DNA of 64,000 nt from Xanthomonas bonasiae (lineage in GTDB: Bacteria > Pseudomonadota > Gammaproteobacteria > Xanthomonadales > Xanthomonadaceae), in assembly GCF_017163705.1 (NCBI RefSeq), contig NZ_JAFIWB010000001.1, positions 124,001 to 188,000 of the forward strand, in the 5' to 3' direction. The position numbers were made by a program, and so were the translations under genes. Below the pieces are notes generated by a model. That model saw only the letters and a program-made list of their open reading frames with translations, was not told the origin of the DNA and ran no database searches. This document shows, in pieces, positions 1 to 9,454 of the stretch (its first letter is position 1; every line of letters begins with the position of its first letter).

Positions 1-374
1 GACTCGTAGATCACCAGGTCGCCGCGCTTGAGCACGCCGGCGAGCAGTTCGCTGGCCTGGCGCAACGGCTGCAGGTCGGGCTGCTCGTAGGCGTCGATCG
101 GGGTCGGCACGGTGACGATGTAGACGTTGCGGTCGCGCAGCGCGGCGGCATCGTCGCTGTAGCGCAGGTGCACGCCGGCACGCAGTTCGTCCGGTTCCAT
201 TTCCAGGGTCTGGTCGTGGCCATCGCGCAGCTGCGCCACGCGCTGCGCGTCGATGTCGTAGCCGAGCGTGTCGTAGCGCGCGCCGAACGCCACCGCCAGC
301 GGCAGGCCGACATAACCCAGGCCGATGACGGCGATGCGCAGTTGCGCGGGATCGAACACGATATCGACGGGCAT
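1..374 (-). CDS. Nucleotide-sugar dehydrogenase, N-terminal part (cut by window edge)
   Basis: The visible 124 codons encode the N-terminal Rossmann domain of a UDP-glucose/GDP-mannose dehydrogenase-family protein. The dinucleotide motif GLGYVGLPLA lies at about residues 18-27 and a VTVPTPID stretch at about residues 86-93. The wording around these motifs is closest to the UDP-N-acetyl-hexosamine dehydrogenases of the TviB/WbpA type, which oxidise a UDP-amino sugar to the uronate for O-antigen or capsule synthesis. That substrate is inferred. The ATG at 374-372 is preceded by AGGA at a good distance. The catalytic Cys domain lies outside the window, so activity cannot be judged. Confidence 0.85.
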   Translation of the reverse strand, partial: MPVDIVFDPAQLRIAVIGLGYVGLPLAVAFGARYDTLGYDIDAQRVAQLRDGHDQTLEMEPDELRAGVHLRYSDDAAALRDRNVYIVTVPTPIDAYEQPDLQPLRQASELLAGVLKRGDLVIYE

Positions 375-689
375 GCCGTTCCTTTCAGGGGCGCCGCGGC
401 GGCGGCGTGCGCCGTCGATGCGGGTGATCGCGGAAATGCGGATGTCCGCGGCGCGGACCCACGGCCATGGTAAGCGGCACGGCGGCACGCTCCAAGCGGG
501 CACTGCCTTCACGCACGACGTGCCTATCATTGGCCCATCGCACACACCGTCTCGCCAGCCTGTCGCGGTTCTTGCCACGGCCGCGACGCCGATGTGACCT
601 GGCGTTTACGCCTTACGCCCTAGTCTGGCCAAGCGCCTCCGCGCAGTTCCCAGAACAACCCCCTCATTACTACTACAGGAGATCCTGCC
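375..689. other. Intergenic region, 315 bases
   Basis: This space separates the divergent nucleotide-sugar dehydrogenase and the 107-residue protein gene, so it should hold both promoters. An AGGAG ribosome site sits just before 690. I see no convincing -10/-35 pair, operator or hairpin here. Confidence 0.4.
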
Positions 690-1013
690 GTGAGCCACGC
701 TCCGTGCCTGCTCGTGGATGTCGAAGCCGAACTGGCGCATTGGAAGGTGCTGCACGGGGAAGGCAAGCTGGGGCCGCAGTCCTTCAGCGAGCATGCGCGT
801 CTGATCAAGATGGCCTGCGATGTGTTTCTGCAGCTGCCGCGCGAGTCCAACGAGGTGCGCATGCAGCGCCTGCGCCAGCGCTACGACGCCGAACATCCGT
901 GGCCGCGCATCGCCTGGAACGATGCCGAAGCCTTCGTGCTGGCCTGCTGGGCCAGGCTCGACGGTTCCGAGCGGCGCGATACCCAGCCAGATCCTGCCCC
1001 TGTCCCCGCCTGA
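690..1013 (+). CDS. Hypothetical protein, 107 aa
   Basis: I do not recognise this protein. It is acidic and soluble with no signal peptide or membrane segment, and its sequence is rich in Trp, Glu and Arg (for example AELAHWKVLHGEGKLG near the start and QRLRQRYDAEHPWPRIAW in the middle). The GTG start at 690 is chosen because ACAGGAGATC precedes it at normal spacing and the reading frame shows normal codon bias for this GC-rich genome. The downstream 58-residue gene follows after 16 bases with its own strong ribosome site, so the two probably share a transcript. No function is proposed. Confidence 0.7.
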   Translation: MSHAPCLLVDVEAELAHWKVLHGEGKLGPQSFSEHARLIKMACDVFLQLPRESNEVRMQRLRQRYDAEHPWPRIAWNDAEAFVLACWARLDGSERRDTQPDPAPVPA

Positions 1014-1029
1014 CCCTGGAGGCACGCCC

Positions 1030-1206
1030 ATGTCCAACCCACCCAATCGCGAGAACGCGGACAGTCCGCAGCAGCGCGGCCACACGCCCGACAAGCTGCG
1101 CAACGACGCGGCGCAGTGGAAGGACCGCGACCAGCCGGACAGCGACCCCAAACGCGACCACGCCGATCCGGAGCGCGACTACCCGAGGCCGGACGGCAGC
1201 GAGTAG
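1030..1206 (+). CDS. Small hydrophilic protein, 58 aa
   Basis: A short, very charged protein made mostly of Asp, Arg, Pro, Asn and Gln, with no hydrophobic core. It looks intrinsically disordered. The ATG at 1030 follows CCTGGAGGCACGCCC, a strong ribosome site, which is the main support that it is translated. Stress-related small proteins of enterobacteria and xanthomonads often have this composition, but I cannot name a family. A GC-rich hairpin at 1218-1237 follows the stop. Confidence 0.55.
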   Translation: MSNPPNRENADSPQQRGHTPDKLRNDAAQWKDRDQPDSDPKRDHADPERDYPRPDGSE

Positions 1207-1217
1207 GCAGATACACA

Positions 1218-1237
1218 GCCGGCGTTACAGCGCCGGC
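1218..1237 (+). terminator. Hairpin after the 58-aa gene
   Basis: Arms GCCGGCG and CGCCGGC surround a 6-base loop 11 bases after the stop. There is no T-run, so this is a weak terminator candidate between convergent genes. Confidence 0.4.
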
Positions 1238-1340
1238 GATTCCAGACTCACGCACCGGGCATCGCGCTGCGGCGCGCTCACCGACGCTCGCGCCACCGCG
1301 CCAGCGTCCGTCCCTCGGCGCGCCCTGCGACGCCACGCCC

Positions 1341-2321
1341 TCAGCGCAGGCTGGACCCGCGCACGATGCAGCGCCCGCTCAGCACCACCTTGCGCATCGG
1401 CAGGGTCGGCGCATTCAGCCGCTCCAGCAGCAATGACATCGCGGTGCGGCCCATGTCCTCCACCGGCTGTTCGATCACGGTGATGCCCGGCTCGACCAGG
1501 TCGGTCCAGCTCTCGTTGTCGAAGCCGGCCAGCGCCAGGTCCTGCGGAATGCGCAGGCCGGCGCCGCGCGCCGCCTTCAGCGCGCCCATCAGCAACAGGC
1601 TGTTGCTGGCCACCAGCGCCTCCGGGCGCTCGGGTTGCGCCAGCCACGCCTGCACCTCGGCGGTCGCCGCCTCCGCGCTAGGCGCCACCTCGCGGTAGCT
1701 CGGCGCCAGGCCGTGCGCCTGCATCGCCGCCAGATAGCCGTCGCGGCGCTCGGCGGCGGTGCTGCTGGTCTTGCCGAACAGCCCGCCGATGCGCCGCAAG
1801 CCGCGCTCGGCCAGGTGCTCGATCAAGCTCGCCATCGCCGCGGCATTGTCCAGCACCACGCTGTCGTGCACGCCGGCCTTGCCGGCACGGTCGAGCAGCA
1901 CCACCGGATAGTCGAAGTTCAACTTCGGCAACTGGCTCTGGGTGGTGCGGGTCGGCGCGAAGATCAGGCCACTGACCCGTTCTTCCTGCATCAGCTGCAG
2001 GTACAGCGCCTCGCGCTGCGGATCCTCGTCGGTGTTGCACAGGATCACCCGCATCCCGGCGCGGTAGGCCACCTCCTCGACCGCGCCGATCGCCGCGGTG
2101 AAGAACGGGTTGCGGATGTCGGCCACGATCAGCCCGACGATCCCCGAATGCTGCGAACGCAGCCGCCGCGCCATCAGGTTCGGCCGGTAGCCGGTCTCGC
2201 GCACCGCCGCCTCGACCCGCGCCCGCACATCCTCGCTGACCGGGCCCTGGCCCAGCGCCCGCGATACGGTCGAAGTCGAGACCCCGGCCACCCGCGCCAC
2301 GTCATGGATGCTGACTGTCAC
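1341..2321 (-). CDS. fruR: LacI-family fructose repressor FruR
   Basis: A 326-residue LacI-family regulator. The N-terminal helix-turn-helix (TVSIHDVARVAGVSTSTVSR, residues 2-21) is followed by a hinge helix and a periplasmic-binding-protein-like sensor domain. It is divergent from fruBKA, so it is most likely the fructose-1-phosphate-responsive repressor of that operon. The GTG at 2321-2319 is chosen as start because it places the DNA-binding domain at the N-terminus, as in the whole family. An upstream in-frame ATG would add 45 residues that look like translated promoter DNA. A site resembling the fruB operator sits only a few bases upstream of this GTG, which suggests autoregulation. Confidence 0.9.
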   Translation of the reverse strand: MTVSIHDVARVAGVSTSTVSRALGQGPVSEDVRARVEAAVRETGYRPNLMARRLRSQHSGIVGLIVADIRNPFFTAAIGAVEEVAYRAGMRVILCNTDEDPQREALYLQLMQEERVSGLIFAPTRTTQSQLPKLNFDYPVVLLDRAGKAGVHDSVVLDNAAAMASLIEHLAERGLRRIGGLFGKTSSTAAERRDGYLAAMQAHGLAPSYREVAPSAEAATAEVQAWLAQPERPEALVASNSLLLMGALKAARGAGLRIPQDLALAGFDNESWTDLVEPGITVIEQPVEDMGRTAMSLLLERLNAPTLPMRKVVLSGRCIVRGSSLR

Positions 2322-2336
2322 TGGCAACGTTCCCGC
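2322..2336. promoter_or_regulatory. Putative second FruR site at the fruR start
   Basis: TGGCAACGTTCCCG shares the AACGTTCCC core of the palindrome at 2430-2445 and touches the fruR start codon. Binding there would block fruR expression. The left half is imperfect. Confidence 0.4.
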
Positions 2337-2405
2337 AAAATTCCCACTGCAACCCCCTTCCAAGTGGCCAAATTCGATAGTAGCACCGGGTTTTCCCGAA
2401 TAAAT

Positions 2406-2418
2406 TGTGCAGTGCACA
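2406..2418. promoter_or_regulatory. Inverted repeat TGTGCA-G-TGCACA
   Basis: A perfect 6-base inverted repeat around one central base in the fruR-fruB space. It shares TGTG/CACA ends with Clp/CRP sites (TGTGA-N6-TCACA) but is shorter, so a Clp role is only a guess. Confidence 0.3.
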
Positions 2419-2429
2419 TTGACGCGACA

Positions 2430-2445
2430 GTGGGAACGTTCCCAC
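2430..2445. promoter_or_regulatory. FruR operator, perfect 16-bp palindrome
   Basis: GTGGGAACGTTCCCAC is a perfect palindrome with the central CG typical of LacI-family operators and the AACGTT core seen in FruR/Cra sites of other proteobacteria. It lies 44 bases before the fruB start, in position to block the promoter. Confidence 0.7.
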
Positions 2446-2488
2446 ACTGCACCCACTCGCCGCCCCAGACCCTCGAAGGATGCCCCGC

Positions 2489-4999
2489 GTGACCCAGACG
2501 AATCCCCCCGTATTGGTCGCCAGCGAACTGGTCCGCGTCAACGTCCAGGTCCGCGACAAGGCCGACGCCATCGCCCAGGCTGCGCAGCTGCTGGTCGCCG
2601 CCGGTTGCGTGCCGCCCGCCTACGCGGCCAGCATGCTGCGCCGCGAAGCCCTGGCCAACACCTTCCTCGGCCACGGCGTGGCGATCCCGCACTGCACCGG
2701 CGAGGACCGCCACCTGGTCCAGCGCGACGGTATCGCGGTGCTGCAGATCCGCGACGGCGTGGAGTGGAATCCGGGCCAGACCACCCATCTTGTGGTCGCC
2801 ATCGCCGCACAGTCCGATACCCACATCACCTTGCTGCGGCGCCTGACCCGGCTGATCCAGGACCAGCCGCGGCTGGACGCGCTGTTCGCGAGCGACGACC
2901 CGCAGGCGATCGTCGACGCGCTGAGCCAGGACCCGGCCGTCGCGGCGAGCGACGCCCCGGTCGCCGACCTCGGCGAGCGCTTCGAATGGACCGTCGCCTA
3001 CCCCACCGGCCTGCATGCGCGCCCCGCGACGCGCTGGGTGGAGACCGCGCGCGGTTTCGCCGCCAGGATCCAGGTGCGCGCCGGCGAGCAGACCGGCGAT
3101 GCCAAGAACCTGGTGTCGCTGCTGCAGCTGGGCCTGCATGCCGGCGACACGGTGACCATCTCGGCCGAAGGCCAGGACGCCGCCGCCGCGCTGGCGCGGC
3201 TGCGCAGCGTCATCGACGGCCTCACCGCACAGGAGAAAGCCGACGCGCAGGCCGCGGCGCAGCGCCGTGCCGCCCCGGTCAGCGGCTGGACCCCGCCGCA
3301 GGCGCAACCGGCCATCGTCGGCATCGGCGCCAGCCCCGGCCTGGCGATCGGCGTGGTGCACAAGCTGGCCGGCAACGACGGCCCGGTGCCGGACGCGCCG
3401 GTGCCGCTCAGCGACGGCGGCGCGCTGCTGCACGACGCCTTGCTGCGCACCCGCCAGCAACTGCAGGCGATCGAGGACGACACCCGGCGCCGGCTCGGCG
3501 CCGGCGATGCGGCGATCTTCCGCGCCCAGGCCGAACTGCTCAACGACACCGACCTGATCACCCTGGCCTGCCAGCTGATGGTCGAAGGCCACGGCGTGGC
3601 CTGGTCCTGGCAGCAGGCGGTCGAGCGCATGGCCAACAAGCTGTCGGCGCTGGGCAATGCGGTGCTGGCCGGACGCGCCAGCGACCTGCGCGACGTCGGC
3701 CGCCGGGTGCTGACCCAGATCGACCCGAGCCTGGCCAGCGGCAGTCTGGAGCACCTGCCCGACAGTCCGTGCATCCTGCTCGCCAGCGACCTGTCGCCGT
3801 CGGACACCGCGCACCTGGACACCAGCCGCGTGCTCGGCCTGGCCACCGCGCTGGGCGGGCCGACCTCGCATACCGCGATCCTGTCGCGCACCCTGGGCCT
3901 GCCGGCGCTGGTCGCCGGCGGCGCCGACCTGCTCGACCTGGACGACGGCGCCACCGTCATCGTCGACGGCAGCAGCGGCCGCCTGTACCTGGCGCCGTCG
4001 GAGGCCGACCTGGCCTCGGCCCGCGCCTACATCGAGGAACAGCGCCAGCTGCGCGAGCGCGAGGCCGAGCAGCGCAACCAGCCGGCGCAGACCCAGGACG
4101 GCCACCGCGTGGAGATCGGCGCCAACGTCAACCTGCCCGAGCAGGTGCCGATGGCGCTGGCGCAGGGCGCCGAGAGCGTCGGCCTGATGCGCACCGAATT
4201 CCTGTTCCTGGAGCGCGGCAGCACGCCGAGCGAGGACGAGCAGTACGACACCTACATGGCGATGGCCAAGGCGCTGGACGGGCGTTCGCTGATCGTGCGC
4301 GCGCTGGACATCGGCGGCGACAAGCAGGTCGCGCACCTGAACCTGCCGCGCGAGGACAACCCGTTCCTCGGCGTGCGCGGCGCGCGCCTGCTGCTGCGCC
4401 GCGCCGACCTGCTGCAACCGCAGCTGCGCGCGCTGTACCGCGCGGCCAGGGACGGCGCCAAGCTGGCGATCATGTTCCCGATGATCACCTCGGCGGCGGA
4501 GATCGTCGCGCTGCGCGCCGCGTGCGAACGCCTGCGCGCCGAGCTGGACGCGCCGGAAGTGCCGCTGGGGATCATGATCGAAGTGCCGGCGGCGGCGATC
4601 CAGGCCGACGCGCTGGCGCGGCATGCCGACTTCTTCTCGATCGGCACCAACGACCTGACCCAATACACGCTGGCGATCGACCGGCAGAACCCGGACCTGG
4701 CCGCCGAGGCCGACAGCCTGCACCCGGCGGTGCTGCGCCTGATCCGCACCACCGTCGAAGGCGCCGCGCGCCACGGGCGCTGGGTCGGCGTGTGCGGCGG
4801 CCTGGCCGGCGATGCGTTCGGCGCGGCGCTGCTGACCGGGCTGGGCGTGCACGAACTGTCGATGACCCCGAACGACGTGCCGGCGGTGAAGGCGCGCCTG
4901 CGCGGCAGCCGCCTGGATGCGCTGCAGGCGCTGGCGCAGCGGGCGCTGGACTGCGAAAGCGCGGCCGACGTGCGCGCGCTGGACGGAGCCGGCGCATGA
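2489..4999 (+). CDS. fruB: Fructose PTS multiphosphoryl transfer protein (EIIA-HPr-EI)
   Basis: A three-domain phosphotransferase of 836 residues that passes phosphate from phosphoenolpyruvate to the fructose EIIBC. EIIA (about 10-150) has its active His at H68 in GVAIPHCT. HPr (about 165-255) has H176 in GLHARPATRW. Enzyme I (about 270-830) has H461 in GPTSHTAILSR and C769 in CGGLAGD. All four catalytic residues are present, so the protein can run the whole chain without separate EI or HPr. The GTG at 2489 is preferred because GAAGGA lies 8 bases upstream; an ATG at 2480 overlaps that ribosome site. The stop overlaps the fruK start by ATGA. Confidence 0.95.
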   Translation: MTQTNPPVLVASELVRVNVQVRDKADAIAQAAQLLVAAGCVPPAYAASMLRREALANTFLGHGVAIPHCTGEDRHLVQRDGIAVLQIRDGVEWNPGQTTHLVVAIAAQSDTHITLLRRLTRLIQDQPRLDALFASDDPQAIVDALSQDPAVAASDAPVADLGERFEWTVAYPTGLHARPATRWVETARGFAARIQVRAGEQTGDAKNLVSLLQLGLHAGDTVTISAEGQDAAAALARLRSVIDGLTAQEKADAQAAAQRRAAPVSGWTPPQAQPAIVGIGASPGLAIGVVHKLAGNDGPVPDAPVPLSDGGALLHDALLRTRQQLQAIEDDTRRRLGAGDAAIFRAQAELLNDTDLITLACQLMVEGHGVAWSWQQAVERMANKLSALGNAVLAGRASDLRDVGRRVLTQIDPSLASGSLEHLPDSPCILLASDLSPSDTAHLDTSRVLGLATALGGPTSHTAILSRTLGLPALVAGGADLLDLDDGATVIVDGSSGRLYLAPSEADLASARAYIEEQRQLREREAEQRNQPAQTQDGHRVEIGANVNLPEQVPMALAQGAESVGLMRTEFLFLERGSTPSEDEQYDTYMAMAKALDGRSLIVRALDIGGDKQVAHLNLPREDNPFLGVRGARLLLRRADLLQPQLRALYRAARDGAKLAIMFPMITSAAEIVALRAACERLRAELDAPEVPLGIMIEVPAAAIQADALARHADFFSIGTNDLTQYTLAIDRQNPDLAAEADSLHPAVLRLIRTTVEGAARHGRWVGVCGGLAGDAFGAALLTGLGVHELSMTPNDVPAVKARLRGSRLDALQALAQRALDCESAADVRALDGAGA

Positions 5000-5949
5000 G
5001 CGTGCAGGCCGTCAGCGTCAGCCTGAACCCGGCGATCGACCTGACCGTGGCGATCGAGCGGCTGCAGCCCGGCCAGGTGCATCGCGCCAGCAGCGCGCAC
5101 GCCATCGCCGGCGGCAAGGGCATCAATGTCGCCGCCTGCCTGGCCGACGCCGGCGTCGCCACGGCCGCGCTCGGCGTGCTCGGTGCCGGCAACGCGCACC
5201 TGTTCGAGACCCTGTTCGCCGCGCGCGGCATCGACGACCGCTGCCTGCGCGTGCCCGGCGACACCCGCACCAACCTCAAGCTGGTCGCCGCCGACAGCGG
5301 CGACACCACCGACATCAACCTGCCCGGACTGCCGCTGGGCGCGGCCGAGCTGCACGCGGTCGGCGCGCGCCTGGCCCCGCTGCTGCGTCCAGGCCTGCCG
5401 GTGGTGCTGACCGGCAGCCTGCCGGCCGGCCTGGCCGACGACAGCTGGCGCGTGCTGCAGGCGCAGGCCGCCGCCGCCGGCGCGCGGGTGCTGCTGGACA
5501 CCAGCGGCGCGCCGCTGCGCGAAGCGCTGGCCGCACCGCGCGCGCAGCTGCCGTTCGCGATCAAGCCAAACCGCCACGAACTGGAGGACTGGGCCGGCAC
5601 GCCGTTGCGCGCGACCGCCGAATTGCTGGCGGCCACCCGCGCACTGCTGGCCAGCGGCATCGAACTGGTGGTGGTGTCGCTGGGCACCGACGGCGCGCTG
5701 TTCGTGCGCGGCGAGCAGGCGCTGCTGGCACGCCCGCCGCAGCTGGCCGGCGGCAGCAGCGTCGGCGCCGGCGATGCGATGGTCGCCGGCCTGGTCGCGG
5801 CGCTGCTCGCCGACGCCGACCTGGCGACCTGCGCGCGCCAGGCCACCGCCTTCGCCGTGGCCACGCTCGGCAGCGGCGCCGCGCGCCGGCTGCCGCGCGA
5901 CCAGGTCGACGGCATCGCCGCCGCGGTCCGCATCGAGTCGCTGCAATGA
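4996..5949 (+). CDS. fruK: 1-Phosphofructokinase
   Basis: A PfkB-family kinase of 317 residues. It phosphorylates the fructose 1-phosphate made by the PTS to fructose 1,6-bisphosphate, and its substrate is the inducer sensed by FruR. Visible motifs are the GGKGINVA substrate loop at about residues 38-45 and the catalytic GAGDAM with base D260. The length is standard for FruK. The start overlaps the fruB stop (ATGA), so expression is probably coupled. Ninety-seven bases separate it from fruA, and that gap holds an odd 34-codon frame described in the findings. Confidence 0.95.
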   Translation: MSVQAVSVSLNPAIDLTVAIERLQPGQVHRASSAHAIAGGKGINVAACLADAGVATAALGVLGAGNAHLFETLFAARGIDDRCLRVPGDTRTNLKLVAADSGDTTDINLPGLPLGAAELHAVGARLAPLLRPGLPVVLTGSLPAGLADDSWRVLQAQAAAAGARVLLDTSGAPLREALAAPRAQLPFAIKPNRHELEDWAGTPLRATAELLAATRALLASGIELVVVSLGTDGALFVRGEQALLARPPQLAGGSSVGAGDAMVAGLVAALLADADLATCARQATAFAVATLGSGAARRLPRDQVDGIAAAVRIESLQ

Positions 5950-6046
5950 ACCCCACGTCGAACCCCAAGTGTTCGAACCGCATGTCATCGAACCGCACGC
6001 CGCCGCCATCGCGCGCGGCGTCCCCCTGCGTCCATCGGGAGCAAGC

Positions 6047-7774
6047 ATGAATCCTATCTTCGTGGTGATCGTCGCCGGCGAACGCAGCACCGAAGCCGTC
6101 CTCGCCGCCGAAGCCTTGCGCCATGCGGCCAGCGCACGCGGTGCGGTGGTGCACGCCGAGGTGCGCACGCCGCAGGGCGTGATCGCGCCGCTGGACCTGG
6201 CCGCGGCCGGCAGCGGCTATCCGCTGCTGCTGGTCGGCGACGGCGATGCCGATGCGGCGCGCTTCGCCGGCGCCGCGCCGCTGCGCGCCAGCCTGGATGC
6301 GGTGCTCGACGATGCCGGCGGCGTGCTCGCGCCGCTGCTGGCCGCGGCCGCGGCCGCGCCGGCGACGACCGCCAGCGCGGCCACGCAGACGGATGGCCCC
6401 AAGCGCATCGTCGCCGTGACCTCCTGCCCCACCGGCATCGCCCACACCTTCATGGCCGCCGAGGGCCTGCAGCAGGCGGCCAAGACCCTGGGCCACCAGA
6501 TCCGGGTCGAGACGCAAGGCTCGGTCGGCGCCCAGGACACGCTCAGCGACGCCGAAATCGCCGACGCCGACCTGGTGCTGATCGCCGCCGACCGCGAAGT
6601 GGACCTGTCCCGCTTCGGCGGCAAGCGCCTGTTCAAGAGCGGCACCAAGCCGGCGATCAACGACGGCCCCGGGCTGATCCGCAAGGCGCTGGCCGAGGCC
6701 GGCGTGCATGCGGCCAGCGGCAACGGCGCCGCAACCGCGAGCAGCGAACGCGGCAAATCGGCCGGTCCGTACAAGCACCTGATGACCGGCGTGTCGTTCA
6801 TGCTGCCGTTCGTCACCGCCGGCGGCCTGCTGATCGCGCTGGCGTTCGCGCTGGGCGGCATCTACGTTTTCGACGATGCACACAAAGGCACGCTGGGCTG
6901 GTCACTGTTCCAGATCGGCAAAAATGCAGGTTTCCTGCTTATCGTGCCAGCCCTGGCTGGCTACATCGCCTATTCCATCGCCGACCGCCCCGGCATCGCC
7001 CCCGGCATGATCGGCGGCATGGTCGCGGCCAACCTCGGCGCGGGCTTCCTCGGCGGCATCTTCGCCGGCTTCATCGCCGGCTACGGCGTGGCCGCGCTGA
7101 ACCGCGTGATCAAGCTGCCGCGCACGCTGGAAGGGCTGAAGCCGATGCTACTGCTCCCGGTGTTGGGCACCTTGCTAGTGGGACTGGCAATGATGTACGT
7201 GGTCGGCCAGCCGGTCGCCGAGGCGCTGGCCTGGCTCACCGACTGGTTGCGCGGCATGCAGGGCAGCAGCGCGGTGTTGCTGGGCCTGCTGCTGGGCGCG
7301 ATGATGGCCTTCGACATGGGCGGGCCGGTCAACAAGGCCGCCTATGCGTTCTCCACCGGCCTATTGGCCAGCCAGGTATACACGCCGATGGCCGCGGCGA
7401 TGGTCGCCGGCATGACCCCGCCGCTGGGCATCGCACTGGCCACCTGGGTGTTCCGCAACCGCTTCACCCGTGAGGAGCGCGACACCAGCGCCGCCACCAG
7501 CGTGCTCGGCCTGGCCTTCGTCACCGAGGGTGCGATTCCGTATGCGGCGCGCGACCCGCTGCGCACCATCCCGGCGCTGATGCTGGGTTCGGCGCTGGCC
7601 GGCGCGATCTCGATGGCTGCCGGCGCCGAACTCCAGGCGCCGCACGGCGGCATCTTCGTGCTGCCGATCCCGCACGTGGTGACCCATCTGGGCATGTACC
7701 TGATCGCGTTGCTCGCCGGCACCGTGCTGACCGCGCTGGCGCTGCGCGTGCTGAAGAAGCCGGTCGCCGAATAA
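6047..7774 (+). CDS. fruA: PTS fructose-specific EIIBC component
   Basis: The membrane permease of the fructose PTS, 575 residues. It starts with a degenerate EIIB-like domain (about 1-100) that lacks the phosphorylated Cys, then a true EIIB domain (about 118-215) with C127 in CPTGIAHTF, then the EIIC domain (about 240-570) with eight or so membrane segments. It imports fructose and phosphorylates it at C1. The ATG at 6047 is preceded by GGGAGCAAGC. The frame is open upstream into fruK, but that extension is a shadow. Fructose would reach it through the OprB-like porin encoded next. Confidence 0.95.
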   Translation: MNPIFVVIVAGERSTEAVLAAEALRHAASARGAVVHAEVRTPQGVIAPLDLAAAGSGYPLLLVGDGDADAARFAGAAPLRASLDAVLDDAGGVLAPLLAAAAAAPATTASAATQTDGPKRIVAVTSCPTGIAHTFMAAEGLQQAAKTLGHQIRVETQGSVGAQDTLSDAEIADADLVLIAADREVDLSRFGGKRLFKSGTKPAINDGPGLIRKALAEAGVHAASGNGAATASSERGKSAGPYKHLMTGVSFMLPFVTAGGLLIALAFALGGIYVFDDAHKGTLGWSLFQIGKNAGFLLIVPALAGYIAYSIADRPGIAPGMIGGMVAANLGAGFLGGIFAGFIAGYGVAALNRVIKLPRTLEGLKPMLLLPVLGTLLVGLAMMYVVGQPVAEALAWLTDWLRGMQGSSAVLLGLLLGAMMAFDMGGPVNKAAYAFSTGLLASQVYTPMAAAMVAGMTPPLGIALATWVFRNRFTREERDTSAATSVLGLAFVTEGAIPYAARDPLRTIPALMLGSALAGAISMAAGAELQAPHGGIFVLPIPHVVTHLGMYLIALLAGTVLTALALRVLKKPVAE

Positions 7775-7866
7775 GTCCTGCGCCGACGCGCTGCCGGGGG
7801 CGATGTCCCCTCCCCCGTCGCCCACGGCGGCGCGCCGGCCTCCATCACACCCCAGGAGTCTCTGCC

Positions 7867-9132
7867 ATGTCCCTCCCCCTCACCCGGCGCCTGTCGCTCA
7901 CCGCCCTGGCGCTCGCGCTCGCCCCGCTGGCCCACGCCCAGGACGCCAGCGACGCGTTCAAGCTCAAGCTCGCCTACACCGGCGAGGCCGCGGTCTCGCT
8001 GGACGGCGGCAAGGAACAGGGCAGCGCCTACGCCGGCCAGCTGATGCTCGGCACCGACGTCGACCTGCAGCGGCTGATGGGCTGGAACGGCGCCACGCTG
8101 AAGGTCTACGCGATCAACCGCCACGGCACCAACCTGGCCAACAGCGACATCGGCAACAGCACCTCGGTGCAGGAAATCTACGGCGGCCAGGGTACGCGCC
8201 TGGCCAACTTCACCATCGCGCAGAAGCTGTTCGACGACCGCCTGGAACTGGAGGCCGGACGCAGCGTGGCCAACATCCATTTCCTCGGCTCGGACCTGTG
8301 CGGCTACTTCCAGGGCAACTCGGCCTGCGGCAATCCGACCTTCGTGTTCCGCACCAGCAACTTCACCTACTGGCCGGTGTCCAGCTGGGCCGCGCACGCC
8401 AAGGCCTGGGTGACCCCGACCGTGTACGTGCACGTCGGCGCCTACGAGGTCAATCCGACCCAGGCCGAGGACGGCGAGCACGGCCTGAACTGGAGCACAC
8501 GCGACCGCACCGGGGTGATCGTGCCCTACGCGATCGGCTACAAGACCGAGGCGGCCAGCGTGCGCTTCCCGGCGATGTACGAACTGGGCGGCTGGCAGGA
8601 CAACTCCGACTACACCGACCCGCTGACCGACCGCAACGGCAACCCGGCGCGGCTCAGCGGGCTGGACTACGCCACCCGCAACGGCCACTCCGGCGCGTTC
8701 TTCCGCTTCGAACAGCAGGTCACCCGCCCCGACGCCGACAGCGCGCGCGGGCTGGTGCTGTTCGGCTCGGTGCTCAAGGGCACCTCCGGGCAGCTGATCG
8801 AAGACCACTTCCTGGAGCTGGGCCTGGTCCAGCGCGGCACCTTCGCCAGCCGCGAGCAGGACAACATCGCCTTCGTCGTCACCCAGCAGCGCTACAGCGA
8901 CGACGCGCTGGAAGACCTGCGCCTGGCGCGCGCCGCGGCCGGCGGCAGCGGCACCCCGCACAGCTCGCAGTACATGATGGAACTGAGCTACGGCATCCAG
9001 GTCACCCCGCAGCTGCGCATCGCGCCGAACCTGCACTACATCGTGCATCCGGACCAGTTCAACGACCCGTCGCGGACCCGCGACCTGCCGAATGCGCTGG
9101 TCGCCGGCATGCGCGTGGATTGGGCGTTGTAG
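7867..9132 (+). CDS. OprB-family carbohydrate porin
   Basis: A 421-residue outer-membrane beta-barrel with a clear signal peptide (hydrophobic LSLTALALALAPLA, cleavage after AHA-QD at about residue 25). The barrel region carries alternating aromatic strands. An aromatic N-terminal stretch and the pattern around LELEAGRSVANIHFLGSDLC fit the carbohydrate-selective OprB family. It ends in a strand with terminal MRVDWAL rather than a C-terminal Phe. CAGGAGTC gives the ribosome site for the ATG at 7867. Its position 92 bases after fruA suggests that it admits fructose and other small sugars for this PTS, although the substrate is not proved by sequence. Confidence 0.88.
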   Translation: MSLPLTRRLSLTALALALAPLAHAQDASDAFKLKLAYTGEAAVSLDGGKEQGSAYAGQLMLGTDVDLQRLMGWNGATLKVYAINRHGTNLANSDIGNSTSVQEIYGGQGTRLANFTIAQKLFDDRLELEAGRSVANIHFLGSDLCGYFQGNSACGNPTFVFRTSNFTYWPVSSWAAHAKAWVTPTVYVHVGAYEVNPTQAEDGEHGLNWSTRDRTGVIVPYAIGYKTEAASVRFPAMYELGGWQDNSDYTDPLTDRNGNPARLSGLDYATRNGHSGAFFRFEQQVTRPDADSARGLVLFGSVLKGTSGQLIEDHFLELGLVQRGTFASREQDNIAFVVTQQRYSDDALEDLRLARAAAGGSGTPHSSQYMMELSYGIQVTPQLRIAPNLHYIVHPDQFNDPSRTRDLPNALVAGMRVDWAL

Positions 9133-9134
9133 AG

Positions 9135-9158
9135 CCGGGATTGGGGATTGGGGATTCG
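9135..9158 (+). repeat. G-rich repeat, copy A
   Basis: Three G-runs spaced by ATT (GGGATTGGGGATTGGGG) begin four bases after the oprB-like stop. This is one of four related copies in the window (see also 25210, 31944 and 63855), all at gene ends. Confidence 0.7.
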
Positions 9159-9241
9159 TCGCGCCTGCGGATGCTGATGGCGGCATTTGCAGGCGGCAGC
9201 GTTTCCGCAGGGCTCGGCAGCGGATCGCCGCGATGCCGAGC

Positions 9242-9279
9242 GGCAGGATCGAAGCGACCGCGCTAGCGGCGATCCTGCC
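9242..9279 (+). terminator. Nested hairpin downstream of the porin
   Basis: Outer arms GGCAGGATCG and CGATCCTGCC pair perfectly and enclose an inner CCGC-GCTA-GCGG stem. It is followed by TGGTTGACG. This is a plausible terminator about 110 bases after the porin stop. Confidence 0.5.
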
Positions 9280-9454
9280 TGGTTGACGAAGCAGCGGTCC
9301 GGCGGATCTCGCGAGGTCGAGGACGGTCCGGGAACGGATGCACCGACAGTCCGCAGCAGCGTTCAGGCGACGCCGATTTCTGCATCGGCGCCACGGGAAC
9401 GTCACCGCTCGGCCGGTATTCCGCGCAGGCGCGCGGCCAAGCAACATGCACCCA

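Noticed and set aside
2318-4852. Long open frame (844 codons) antisense to fruB
   Set aside because: Its composition is Arg/Gln/His-rich and repetitive, as expected for the opposite strand of a GC-rich gene. FruB motifs on the other strand are complete.
2407-4995. Open frame running in from upstream of fruK
   Set aside because: It is the out-of-frame shadow of fruB; only the part from 4996 has protein motifs.
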